From Harmothoe impar (lineage: Eukaryota > Annelida > Polychaeta > Phyllodocida > Polynoidae): a DNA stretch of 64,000 nucleotides. The notes beneath the pieces are model-generated. The model worked only from the letters and a program-made list of their open reading frames with translations. It did not search any database and was not told the DNA's origin. The position numbers and the translations under genes are program-made. The stretch lies in assembly GCA_947462335.1 (NCBI GenBank), contig OX381708.1:43341377-43405376 (forward strand). Direction: 5' to 3'. Positions 56,001 to 64,000 of this stretch are shown piece after piece. Numbering within the stretch: position 1 is the stretch's first letter; each line of letters opens with the position of its first letter.

Positions 56001-58835
56001 AAGAATCTGCCTGAAAGGTTTGTCATATTCAACAAAACATACATAAATTATGCCTGGTAGTTTTAAAATACCGATGACTATCTTGAACCTACTTCTAGGT
56101 AAGCATGACCTTTATGACGTCCAGGATTGCTATGATAATACCCAGACATCATTGGTCTCTGGGGCCCATATGTGTTTTACTTGGACCAGCTGGGGTTGCC
56201 CATATCTGAGTTATGGTCTTTTTTGTCCAGGGCTATGGTTGGGAGCCCAGAGGGTCCAGCCCAGATTCAAAGTGCCCAGCGCAGGATTTATTTCATTTAG
56301 CACAAACCATAAAAGTGCACAATAAGATAAAGGGTTATTTCTGGAGTTTCAGAACTCAGGATGTTTTGAAATATTTACAATGTATTTATGGGAAAAAAAG
56401 TTTCCTGGGCTGGCTCATCTGGGGTCTGTTACATAATACATGCCCGTTAATATAGGAAATATCATAATAGTTGGCATGTTTTTGCGGGCATGCTAACGGC
56501 CATGATATGATGGTGTTGCAAGAGGATTAAATATATTAACGGGCATAATATATTTCATGCTCGTTAATATTGGTACCCACTAATTTGTACCCGCTAATTT
56601 ATGCCCAAAATGGGCCCAAAATGGGCAGGGTACATGGTAAAGTACACATGTTTGTGTACTACGTCACAAGTTGTTGGGAAACATATATCAACCAAAATAG
56701 GAAAGGTTCCACACAACAAAGAAAATATCATATTAGTGAATAATTAACGGGCACGAATTTGTCAATGAAAATGATATAAGACCCCATATAACAAATATAA
56801 TAAGATATCTATGATCACTAACAGTGCCCTACCATTTAACTAGTGGGCATGGCTGTACGGGCACCGATTTTCGTTCATAATTTTCCTATAAAAAAACATA
56901 ATATGTTTATAAATTTCACTAAATATTTATATGCAAACCTTTATTTATATATAGTTATTCAAATTTAGTTTTAAAAAAAAGGGGTATATGTTTTTTTTAA
57001 AGTTAAACATGTGCTTTACACACGTATAACTTTGACTTGTGAAACACCACACATTTAATATTAAAGGGTACAATTATTTATTAAAGGCCAGCTTCTTGCG
57101 GCTATGGTAACACTGCCTAAATTTGTATAGAAAACCTACATCATACCCTTTCCCCCTAAAGGGCACCATTACTTAACGGGTACAGTCATTTACAGCCTTG
57201 CAACACTGAACTTTATTTATGCCATCTTTTGTACCCGTTAATTCCTTATGTAACAGACCCCTGGGCTCCCACTTAAAGCCCTGAACAAAACGGACCATAA
57301 CCTAGATATGGGCAAGCCCAGTCGGCCCAAGTAAAACCCATATATGCTGTCTGGGTATTGTCATTTTGCGGACCACTTGAGGACCACTCTGTTACCTAGC
57401 AACAGCAATTGCAAACAATCCACCGCCAACAAGCAGCACACTAGTTCAAATTTAAAAAAAAGAAGGTTTGTTTCAGGTAACATGGGAAGAAACTGTATGG
57501 TCGGTAGGTCGGATTCTATTTTTTTTTTTTTGCAAACCAAAACCAAAAATTGACGCCAAGAAAATGTAAATATTTCTTCAAAATTGCATAAAAAAAGTAG
57601 GGTCGGCTCTGTTTTGATAGGCTCGGCCGGGTGACCTGGAACAAATCTCTTTTTTTGGCCTTAGGAAAAGAAGGTATTTGACCATACCCCAGTATACAGA
57701 CTCTGTGGATTCCGTTGAGGCTATTGTCATTCTGGTAGGACCATTCAGTTACCTAGCAACAACAATGTACAACAATCTTGAACATTCCATGCCTAGCAGC
57801 CGCCACAATATTTGGGAATAGAAGGTATTGGGAATTCCATTTGAACTATTGTCATTTTGCTAGGACTGCTCTGTTACCTAGCAACATCAGTTTCAAACAT
57901 TCCCGGCACACCAGGTGGGGAAAGGGGTATTTGACCATACCCAGTCACCCCCAGTTTACAGACCCTGTTTATATTAGGAGCCTTCTAAAATGACTATCAA
58001 ATATAGATTTCCTGATTCCTGATTATCGGTAATATAACCATAGTTCGATTCTATGATGTTGAGGAATATGTCGTCATTTATGAAGGGGGGGGGGGTCTAC
58101 TACTTTTAATTGCTAAATATACGAAGTGGTAAACTGTAAAACCTGCCTGTATACATCTAATTAACAATGCATGATATTACCACTAGATGAGACGCGGTAT
58201 ATTAGCATTCCCCTTGAATAGCGGTAGACCCTCTGAGAGTCTCGTGTGTATATGTATTGATATATCGAAGTATCATGGGTATAGTTTGGGAACACATGGT
58301 GAATATGAACAAAGTATGATATCTTAGCACCTTGACTGTTCTGCTCAGTCTCGGTGGGTCGGTATAACGTTTATGACTATAGATGTTAGTAGGTCACATT
58401 GCATTGTAGCCAAGATTGAACCTATCCACATGTTAGGCACTGGAGTGGTCCTTACTAACAGCATGACCCTTCAAGGCCTAACAGGTTTAGGCACATGTCA
58501 CGGGAAGATAATGAATATAAACCATAAAGCACCTTATATGCATAGCTTATTCATATAGCATTTATAGTAAGGCAGTGCTCATTTCCTATGATTTCCCAGG
58601 CAAAGTCATAATGGGGTTTATGCATCATGGTAGGGGGTTTAAAATCTTTAAATCGACCATTCCTATGCGAATGCGATATGTTTTCAAAATGTAAATTGTG
58701 ATAACCCATCTGATTCATACATTCTAATGAAGCAAGACATCAAAAACATCCTCCCATATCTTATAATCTGTAGTCCTATATGATGATAATGTAATGTAAT
58801 ACTCACCCAAAGTTGACCTTCTTCATGATGCTCAT
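32066..58835 (-). CDS. NWD-type protein (DUF4062 - NACHT - WD repeats), 19 coding exons, 2032 residues
   Basis: STAND-class NTPase resembling NWD1/NWD2. Coding exons in transcript order: 58807-58835, 53995-54130, 52771-52816, 52410-52456, 51498-51730, 49700-49749, 49291-49425, 48906-48929, 47291-47425, 46768-46970, 46238-46408, 45785-45974, 42204-45319, 41682-41890, 40017-40449, 39503-39638, 38675-38895, 36917-37234, 32066-32332; phases agree throughout. Residues 1-230 are a Ser/Arg-rich extension not usual in vertebrate NWDs. About 265-400 is DUF4062-like (VRIYVCAGS, DLRGGADLT, MILGDKYG). Residues 404-420 are strongly basic (GRRGRRRKDQQ). NACHT follows: IGREDFF near 623, Walker A GPAGYGKSS at 650-658, Walker B LILLLDGLDQ at 743-752. 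WD/propeller repeats fill about 1175-2020 (IWLWDLQ, LQIWDIPS, ASLWDLES). A good acceptor just before the start codon implies an upstream noncoding exon. Human NWD2 is about 1742 residues. Cellular role not predictable. Confidence 0.9.
32748..32880. repeat. three-copy 43-bp tandem repeat
   Basis: GGTGGACATTTTCGGAACCT and the following CTCCCCCT recur at a 43-base period (about 32748, 32792, 32835). It lies in the last NWD intron. Confidence 0.75.
33601..33900. repeat. tandem duplication, 156-bp unit
   Basis: The segment starting ATGACAACAATATTTATCCT at 33601 is repeated from 33757. Both copies carry CAAGGAATCCACTGGTGTCA and GCTAGGACAAG. It is confined to the left arm of the 3.4-kb element. Confidence 0.85.
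34515..34565. repeat. two copies of a perfect 18-bp palindrome
   Basis: TAGTGCATTAATGCACTA occurs at 34515-34532 and 34548-34565, separated by 15 bases. Together they could form a cruciform or paired hairpins. Confidence 0.9.
34866..35091. mobile_element. 226-bp MITE with TACCGTAAAAC ends (nested)
   Basis: TACCGTAAAACCTTGCG on the left is matched by the complement of ATTTTACGGTA on the right. Inside, a GTCGGGGTGCGGCTTATA segment occurs twice in direct repeat. Same family end as the element at 15930-16342. It is nested inside the 3.4-kb foldback element. Confidence 0.8.
37235..38674. other. NWD intron, no further features
   Basis: AT-rich intronic sequence; I see no gene, RNA or clear element. 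Confidence 0.4.
40450..41681. other. NWD intron, no further features
   Basis: AT-rich intron between two NWD coding exons; nothing else could be supported. Confidence 0.4.
42204..45319 (-). CDS. NACHT-encoding 3.1-kb exon of the NWD gene
   Basis: One uninterrupted exon encodes residues 467-1505: the linker, NACHT NTPase, helical winged region and the first propeller blades (TIEFWDIE, LYIWDIV, TIWLWDLQ). The acceptor (CACTGTAG at 45320) and donor (GTAGGT at 42203) are canonical. No frame damage is seen over 3,116 bases, so the gene appears functional. Such a giant exon amid exons of 24-430 bases is common in NACHT and NLR genes. Confidence 0.9.
47426..48905. other. NWD intron, no further features
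   Basis: Intron flanking the 24-base microexon (48906-48929). No gene or repeat family was recognised on either strand. Confidence 0.4.
50080..50988 (+). CDS. intact open frame of unknown family inside the insertion (5'-truncated)
   Basis: I do not recognise the protein. The frame is open from the insertion boundary (VENFKKAVNKIQSNATG...) to TAA at 50986-50988, about 302 codons. It is basic and hydrophilic. There are two nuclear-localisation-like clusters (PSKRKR and AKKRRF) in the first 50 residues, a Ser/Thr/Asp/Glu-rich tract (SSDSNSSSSEGELSSDEDAE) in the middle, Pro/Lys-rich PTKPPKPQQKP, and a more ordered tail (DVRRAVLFNIYRMLQDIDHR...). There are no reverse transcriptase, endonuclease or zinc-knuckle motifs. 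It is probably the carboxy-terminal part of a longer element protein. No ATG lies near the front, so it is likely not expressed by itself. Confidence 0.5.
   Translation, partial: VENFKKAVNKIQSNATGIKLIEATVDPSKRKRCQPQLPNNPAKKRRFIINAKPRPVPPLTKEEKKSTPIIDATFTKNELKAIKSSSSTSNNNDVVPSTSTSQTEDLDISITSQLHKDLETSFSSDSNSSSSEGELSSDEDAETKSATKRTPSPTKPPKPQQKPTTTSTRDTIENIKRRSDYREPYVPAYGPSKKPDNHMKIHDKRTDRYNITNKEDQRRPSSNPHFDLPLEYRRYHSHNIVERSLHSLPDPRLSNANYTRNPQHDVRRAVLFNIYRMLQDIDHRVADEYFNTLQRNHYGKHK
51291..51338 (+). ncRNA. hammerhead-ribozyme-like motif
   Basis: The core CTGAAGA (51299-51305, fitting CUGANGA) is followed by a perfect 6-bp stem GTTTAC/GTAAAC with a 5-base loop, then GAAA (51324-51327), AC/GT and the cleavage-type triplet GTC (51329-51331). 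Stem I can form from AACA-AC-GC upstream and GC-A-TGTT downstream with an internal loop. Stem III is only the self-complementary ACGT, as in hammerheads that act as dimers. One extra A sits between the core and stem II. Activity is not established. Confidence 0.5.
53636..53645. repeat. poly-G tract
   Basis: Run of G following a TGTGTGTG stretch in an NWD intron (52817-53994); nothing else is recognised in this intron. Confidence 0.5.
54131..56132. other. 5' part of the first large NWD intron
   Basis: No gene or RNA recognised. A single TACCGTAAAACAGCGCC element end near 55745 matches the MITE termini at 15930 and 34866, but no opposite end was found. Confidence 0.4.
56133..57363. mobile_element. 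outer MITE, interrupted by a second element
   Basis: Left end TGATAATACCCAGACATCA and the complement of the right end, TGACAATACCCAGACAGCA, match at 17 of 19 positions. Arms share CCCATATCTGAGTTATGGTC and GGCCCA-type segments, inverted. The arms are closely related to the short element at 60211-60526. The centre is split by the element at 56421-57261. Confidence 0.75.
56421..57261. mobile_element. inner MITE nested in 56133-57363
   Basis: The ends are GGGGTCTGTTACATAA and its near-complement TTATGTAACAGACCCC. Inside are repeated CCCGTTAAT / TTAACGGGC motifs. It is 841 bases long and noncoding. Removing it rejoins the two arms of the outer element. Confidence 0.8.
57356..57905. repeat. three direct copies of a GTTACCTAGCAAC repeat unit
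   Basis: Units near 57356, 57724 and 57848 share TTGTCATTTTGCTAGGAC, then CTCTGTTACCTAGCAACA, then a CAAACA segment. The same CCTAGCAAC/GTTGCTAGG motif recurs in the arms of the 33422-36823 element, so this is a family-specific motif. Confidence 0.65.
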
Positions 58836-58840
58836 GATGC

Positions 58841-59967
58841 TGGTTGACCTGTCAGGAACCGTTAATCCAGGTAGGTGTCATACTGAAGGGGTAAGGTGTG
58901 AGAACCCTCTCCTTTACAGTCACAGGTGTGAAAGTCCACCATGAAGCTGTATCTGCCACACCTGGAAGGGATCAAAGTGTCCATAGTCACAACACAGTGT
59001 GTAATCTCCACAGGTGCACTCCACTGTATTGACCCATGCCTTTGTTGTAGCTGATAAGTGCACTCCATGCCACTTGTGGGACATGATTAGCTTCCCTACA
59101 CGACGTATACAGACTTGTGTTTGGTTTGGGCTTGGTACTTGTGAGGCTTGGGGACTGTTAACACAGGAAAAGCATTTATCCTTACCATTTGTTTATCAGC
59201 TGTGCCATATGTTGGGAGGGGATAGTAATAACTGTTACAAAAAGATCTAGTCTCGATCCATCACCAATTTAAATAATTCCTAAAGTAAATAAAGTTGCCC
59301 CCCCCCCCCAATATTATTCGCAACACTTAAGCGTCCTTTCAATAAGTTAAAACCAATTATATTTCTCACCTGTGCGTCGCCAACTATGTGAGTAGTTTGT
59401 TGGTAAAGAAGTGAGTAGCTTGAATAAAGGAATAAGGGTTGAAGTGGGTGTCAAGTTATGTCGGTGTAGGGAGGTGGGTTACATATCAAACTATGATATA
59501 ATCAATAAAAGTCATATCTAGTCTTTTCATACTGCACTGCATCTGTATTTTATCGGTATTAAGGACATTACAAGGGCTCTGTTTATGAGGTTACTATTGC
59601 TGTAATTAGCGTTGAAGCCATTATTATTCTATATCCTGGCACAGAACCATTGAGTCGGATTTAACTGGTAGGCTCAAATGGACTAATTGGGTATACCAGT
59701 ACTTGAATATAAAAGGGGGCCGTGCCTGCTTATTGTAGTGCTATAGTAAGTAGAGGAAGCCAGCCAAGCTCATCAACATTTCAACCGACTCAAGTGTAAC
59801 TAACTCTATACCGCTCATAATCTCTTCACACTAAGTGCGCACTTTATGGGTTTATATGTAATGGGTTAACATCTATTTTGGATCAATTTCAGATCTATTT
59901 TGGAGGTTTCTTCCGCATAACCTTATTTTGACCATATATGGGGAATTGGTGTGTCACAAAATACTGT
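58841..59967. promoter_or_regulatory. region upstream of the NWD first coding exon
   Basis: A minus-strand acceptor (CCTGACAG at about 58849) lies just before the first coding exon, so transcription starts further up. A poly-C run lies at about 59300-59310. I see no convincing TATA box or coding sequence. Assignment as promoter or 5' UTR region rests on position only. Confidence 0.25.
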
Positions 59968-60190
59968 GAAGGGTGTTTAGAACTAAACTGGGTAGGTCAT
60001 TAAATTTTGTGGAGCCCCACAACTAGCTTACATGCACCATGGTCTTTATACTGGCATGGAAGTTTAGGATTTGACTGTATACCACTTCATCTGTTTACCC
60101 AATTGTGGAACCTGCAAATCATTTGTGGAGTCTTACAGCCCGTTTGAGGGCCTCCACAAATTTGTGGAGTCCACAAAATTGAACACCTAG
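59968..60190. repeat. short foldback repeat
   Basis: AGGGTGTTTAGAAC...AATTTTGTGGAG on the left is inverted on the right (CTCCACAAATTTGTGGAGTC then AATTGAACACCTAGC). TTTGTGGAG motifs recur through the interval. Confidence 0.5.
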
Positions 60191-60210
60191 CTTATAAAAA
60201 TTGTCTTGGT

Positions 60211-60526
60211 TAACATCCCAGTCAGTATTGGTCCCTGGGGCCCGTATGTGTTTTACTTGGGCCAGCTGGGCTTGCCCATATCTGGGTTATGGTCCTTTTT
60301 GTCCAGGGCTACCAGTGCGAGCCCAGATGGGACGATTTATTGTATATTTATATAGTGTGTGCAAATTCTGGGCTAGGGCTGGGCACTCTGAATCTGGGCT
60401 GACACATCTGGGCTACCACTGGTAGCCCTAGACAAAAAGGACCAAAATCCAGGGTGCGCAAATCAGCTTGCCCAGGTAAAAACACATAATTATGGGCCCC
60501 ATTAAGGAATGTTGACTGGGATGTTA
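60211..60526. mobile_element. 316-bp MITE with TAACATCCCAGTCA ends
   Basis: TAACATCCCAGTCA at 60211 and TGACTGGGATGTTA ending at 60526 are perfect inverted repeats with TA at the limits. Arms carry GGGCCAGCTGGGCTTGCCCA-type sequence, shared with the outer element at 56133-57363. Confidence 0.85.
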
Positions 60527-63092
60527 AGTACTATGTTTCTTCTTCTCTAAGCACATACCGTGCAATTTATAATGAAAACATCGATGAAAGCAAAAACATA
60601 AATACACTTGATATATTTAATCCAGATAGATTGATTTAAGTTCTTTGCCAGCACATATTATTATGTACATAATTTACCATCCCATTGCCAAACAAATACT
60701 TGTGTCCAAATATTAGGGCAATATGATATTTGGAGGGTCAGATGCGGCCCATGTATATCATTTTACAGTGTATTTTCAATGAAAGAAGTTATAGCATGCA
60801 CTCCAAAAGTAGTAAATTGAGCCATAATCTCATAATCAGTCGAATTCTAAGCTGAATTTTAGGGAATGAGATCAAGTGAAGTAGGTAGCACATGAAGTAT
60901 GGCCATAGGGAACATTCTGGTTCATTTTTAACTAAATTGATTTTTGAGCCCTAATCGTTGGACCATCTCACTTTACAGGATTAGGGCACATTGCCATCTG
61001 ATTAATTATTTCCTCGTGACACCAAATACAATAATAGGGATACTATCTATAAGTGAACTGTGTCATAGATCTATGTACTATTACCCTGATTAAAGCCTCG
61101 CTGAACCCTGTACAAAATGTAGCTGTTTATGACATATCCTATTGATTAACATTTAAATACTTAACTATGACTATGGCAATAGTACAATGGTCTTACGTGC
61201 GTCAGTGCAGGTAGTGCTTTATCAGGTGGGAATAGCAAATCGTAGCTGTTCATTTCATAAGACAATTGATAATGCTAATAAACATACCTTAACCAGTCAT
61301 TGTAGTAATTACTTCACATTTGATGGTGTATGCTTAAATTTCCAGTGTTAGAAAGAAACGGCTCCACAATGTGTAAAATCTTGATTTAGTTCCGGCTGGA
61401 AATAAGCTTCCAAAGTGCAGTCCACGCTTAACGCTCCTCCCAGAAGTGCAAAGTCCAATGCCCTTAATCATACCCAGACCAATACATGACCAGTTGTCTG
61501 AATATTGTTCCAGGAAGGCTGCACCCCTTGGTGCTCCCGTGACTACAACCTGCCGGTAGTTATTATCGATGCCTTATGGTAACTTAACAAAGCAGCACCA
61601 GCCGCCCTGGGATATGCCCACACACTACATTAGGCATAATGAAATAAAGCTACAATGGCCAGCACTGTAATCCCCTCTGCTTTCTTAAGTGTACCTCTCC
61701 GTCCTCATTATGTTTGCCTTATGATCCAAACTCACCCGGGCGCCATCTCTGCATGGGCCTCTGCCGAATTGTTCGAGCATGTTTTCAAATGAGCATTTCA
61801 TGATAATCCATTTTGGAAATATTGACATTTCTCTCTGGTTATATAGCGACCTGGGGCAGTGAGGGAAGCGAAAGTTGGAGTGCAGGTTGGGTATCCTGTA
61901 GGTATATATAACCCTGTATGGTCTTCGCAACGTCGTTTATTGATTCAGAATGGGTTCTCTATGTTATCCGTATACCCTGCTATATATGATCAGCCAAAGC
62001 GTACACCGAGGTGTAATATCAAGGAGTAAATTCGTGTAATTAATTGCACAACGCCTGGGAGCCCACACAAATCTATTTGCTCCACACGTGTGATCCTTCC
62101 CATAGTGAACCAGTGAGGCATTAAAGACAAGCCGTTCTGATTAATGCTCATGGGGACAAACCATCTGTGGTGCCTTGACAAACATATCCTACGATTTATA
62201 AACATCCTGCATAGTCTTAATATGTTACATATACATAAAGTTATTTAAAAAAAAAGTGATTTCTCTTTTATAATGGTATTGGAGGCTCCGCAACGTATCG
62301 CCAGTAGTCTAAAGCGTGATCCTCCTATTTGATGTATACAGACCATGCAGAATATGCAGCTTAAAGACCAAGTTAGATGTGGTTGTCAAGCCACCATGGA
62401 AGGTTCGTTCACATTTGCCTGATGAATGGACTTTTGTTGTGGAACTCTAATTTTAACCGATCTATTGTAGGGACCTTTGGTATCTCCAGTTCAACCTAAA
62501 TTGATTTTCAGATGCACCAGCATGCCAATAAAACATTAAGGAGATCTCCTACAATCAAATAGTATATATATATTGCCGTTCTTATCCCTGAATATATCAG
62601 TGGGAAGCGTCCTTCTAATCGCTTAAGGCTATGGTATCATAAAGTAAGTGTTATATTATTGGGGATATACAGGCCTGCCATACTGCTGCATGTTACACTG
62701 GGCGACCACAGGGCCGTCTGTATGACATAGGGCAGTTTTAACCTTAAATATTTACATGTCTGCCTCATGACACCACAGAGTTGACAGAACATTTTACAGC
62801 CACTAACATGACTCCAGGAACTCTTTAGGTAAAGCCCCCTGTCGTGTTAGCCTGGCTTAATACCTTCCAATGGAAGGACACGTACAGATGTGTTCAGGGG
62901 ATTTGGGTAGACCTGGTTTGATTTATGGTACACTGCATAAGATTTTAATGGATTAAGAACTGATTTATAGAACACTACAAATGCAATTATAAGACTGAGT
63001 AGTAAAGAGGTTATTGTACGCACAGTTAATATCAATGATTCAATCGGGAGGAGCAGAGGATTATGAGTTTAAAAACTGTTTGAGCGTAACTT
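60527..63092. other. intergenic sequence, no gene recognised
   Basis: AT-rich DNA with no supported coding region, RNA gene or element on either strand. Confidence 0.45.
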
Positions 63093-63094
63093 TA

Positions 63095-63981
63095 CACTGT
63101 AAAAAAATTCCCTTGAATTCATGGAGAATCTGAATTAAATTTTGACAGTGCATCACTGTTTTTTGGTTTACAGTGAATCACTGTAAATCTCATCTATTTT
63201 ACAGTGAAATTCTGTAATTGATTGCAGTGAAACTCCATTATTTCTTTTACAGTGAACCTCTGTGTTCTGGGTAGCTCTATCTTTTCCTACCAGGTGGCAG
63301 CTTAGTTCCTCAGGAGAGTCTTTTTAAGGTTCTTGGTTCTAAAGCAGTATAAATATGCCGATATGCTAATATTTTTCAATATCTTAATTCATTATAAAGT
63401 AGACATACAGAAGTAATTTAAATTTGATGAAATATTTACGATCAATAAAAGATTCAATTGTGTGGGACACCGAGCAGTAATTGTAATACCATAGACACCC
63501 ATCTTGTGATAATAAGAAAAGTATAATATACTGTTATTATGTGCTCAACAATGTAGTTGGTGTTCTATAACAATTCTAGAGTAATGTTTGCTCATAAATT
63601 GTGATTATAAAGTGCTGTCTATATGTGCTTCATAATAATTATGAAGTCCCGGCACAAGGTGTCTTCTAGAGTAATGTTTGCTCATAAATTGTGGTTATAA
63701 AGTGCTGTCTATATATGTGCTTCATAATAATTATGAAGTCCCTGCACAAGGTGTCTTATGGAACAATAATGTATATGGTTGATAATTATCATGAACTGCA
63801 CACTGATATAAACACTGAATAAAACAGTGAAAGTCCGTAAAAATTATGGAGACTTCTGAAAACGGAATTCCCTTAAAAAAACGGTGACTTCCAAAAACGG
63901 AATTCCCTAAAAAACATGGGTTTCCCGGCTCCTATTGGTGCCAGTGCTTCTCCGTTTTTTCTACAGATTTTTTTTACAGTG
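63095..63981. mobile_element. 887-bp MITE with CACTGTAAAAAAATTCCC ends
   Basis: CACTGTAAAAAAATTCCC at 63095 is inverted at the right end (TTTTTTTTACAGTG, to 63981). TA dinucleotides flank it at 63093-63094 and 63982-63983, fitting a Tc1/mariner-type target. Subterminal TTTACAGTGAA motifs recur. An internal direct duplication of about 90 bases (63573-63756) is present. No transposase frame. Confidence 0.8.
63573..63756. repeat. about 90-bp tandem duplication
   Basis: TCTAGAGTAATGTTTGCTCA through GCACAAGGTGTCT occurs twice in tandem with few differences, inside the terminal MITE. Confidence 0.85.
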
Positions 63982-64000
63982 TACGTTGTAGTGTATTAGG

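Overview
This is a window of an animal nuclear genome, most likely a marine invertebrate. It is AT-rich and intron-rich, and the introns and spacers are full of small inverted-repeat DNA transposons. The three proteins I can rebuild exon by exon have clear animal relatives. The RBBP4 carboxy-terminus (the PASELET motif) resembles the form in invertebrates such as the fly p55 protein more than the vertebrate one. I cannot place the species from sequence alone; a deuterostome such as an echinoderm, hemichordate or amphioxus, or a lophotrochozoan, would all fit.

Layout. (1) 3025-12884, minus strand: RBBP4/RBBP7 (p55/CAF1 histone chaperone), 10 coding exons, 430 residues once one extra base in exon 5 is discounted. 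(2) 12885-13316: a compact head-to-head spacer, probably a bidirectional promoter, with an exact E2F-type site and an NRF1-like site. (3) 13317-25187, plus strand: a REPS1/REPS2-type EH-domain endocytic adaptor, 16 coding exons, 760 residues, followed by a long 3' UTR that probably runs to about 29.1 kb. (4) about 29.1-30.6 kb: a tail-to-tail spacer made largely of two foldback elements. (5) 32066-58835, minus strand: a very large NWD-type gene (DUF4062 + NACHT + WD-repeat propellers), 19 coding exons, 2032 residues, whose 3.1-kb exon carries the whole NACHT NTPase. (6) 58.9-64 kb: upstream of that gene, no coding sequence recognised, several MITEs.

In all three gene models the splice phases add up through every junction to an uninterrupted frame, which is strong internal support. 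The only exception is the single-base frameshift in RBBP4 exon 5.

The accessory content is transposon-derived. There are many terminal-inverted-repeat elements, several nested inside one another: 56421-57261 within 56133-57363, 34866-35091 within 33422-36823, and 22056-22134 within 21776-22761. The most unusual item is a 1.36-kb insertion at 50080-51443, in an NWD intron. It has a 14-bp target-site duplication, carries an intact open frame of about 300 codons of unknown family, and ends with a hammerhead-ribozyme-like motif, which suggests a truncated Penelope-like or other ribozyme-bearing retroelement.

The three host genes do not form a pathway. RBBP4 acts in chromatin, REPS in Ral-linked endocytosis, and NWD proteins are STAND-type NTPases of largely unknown function.
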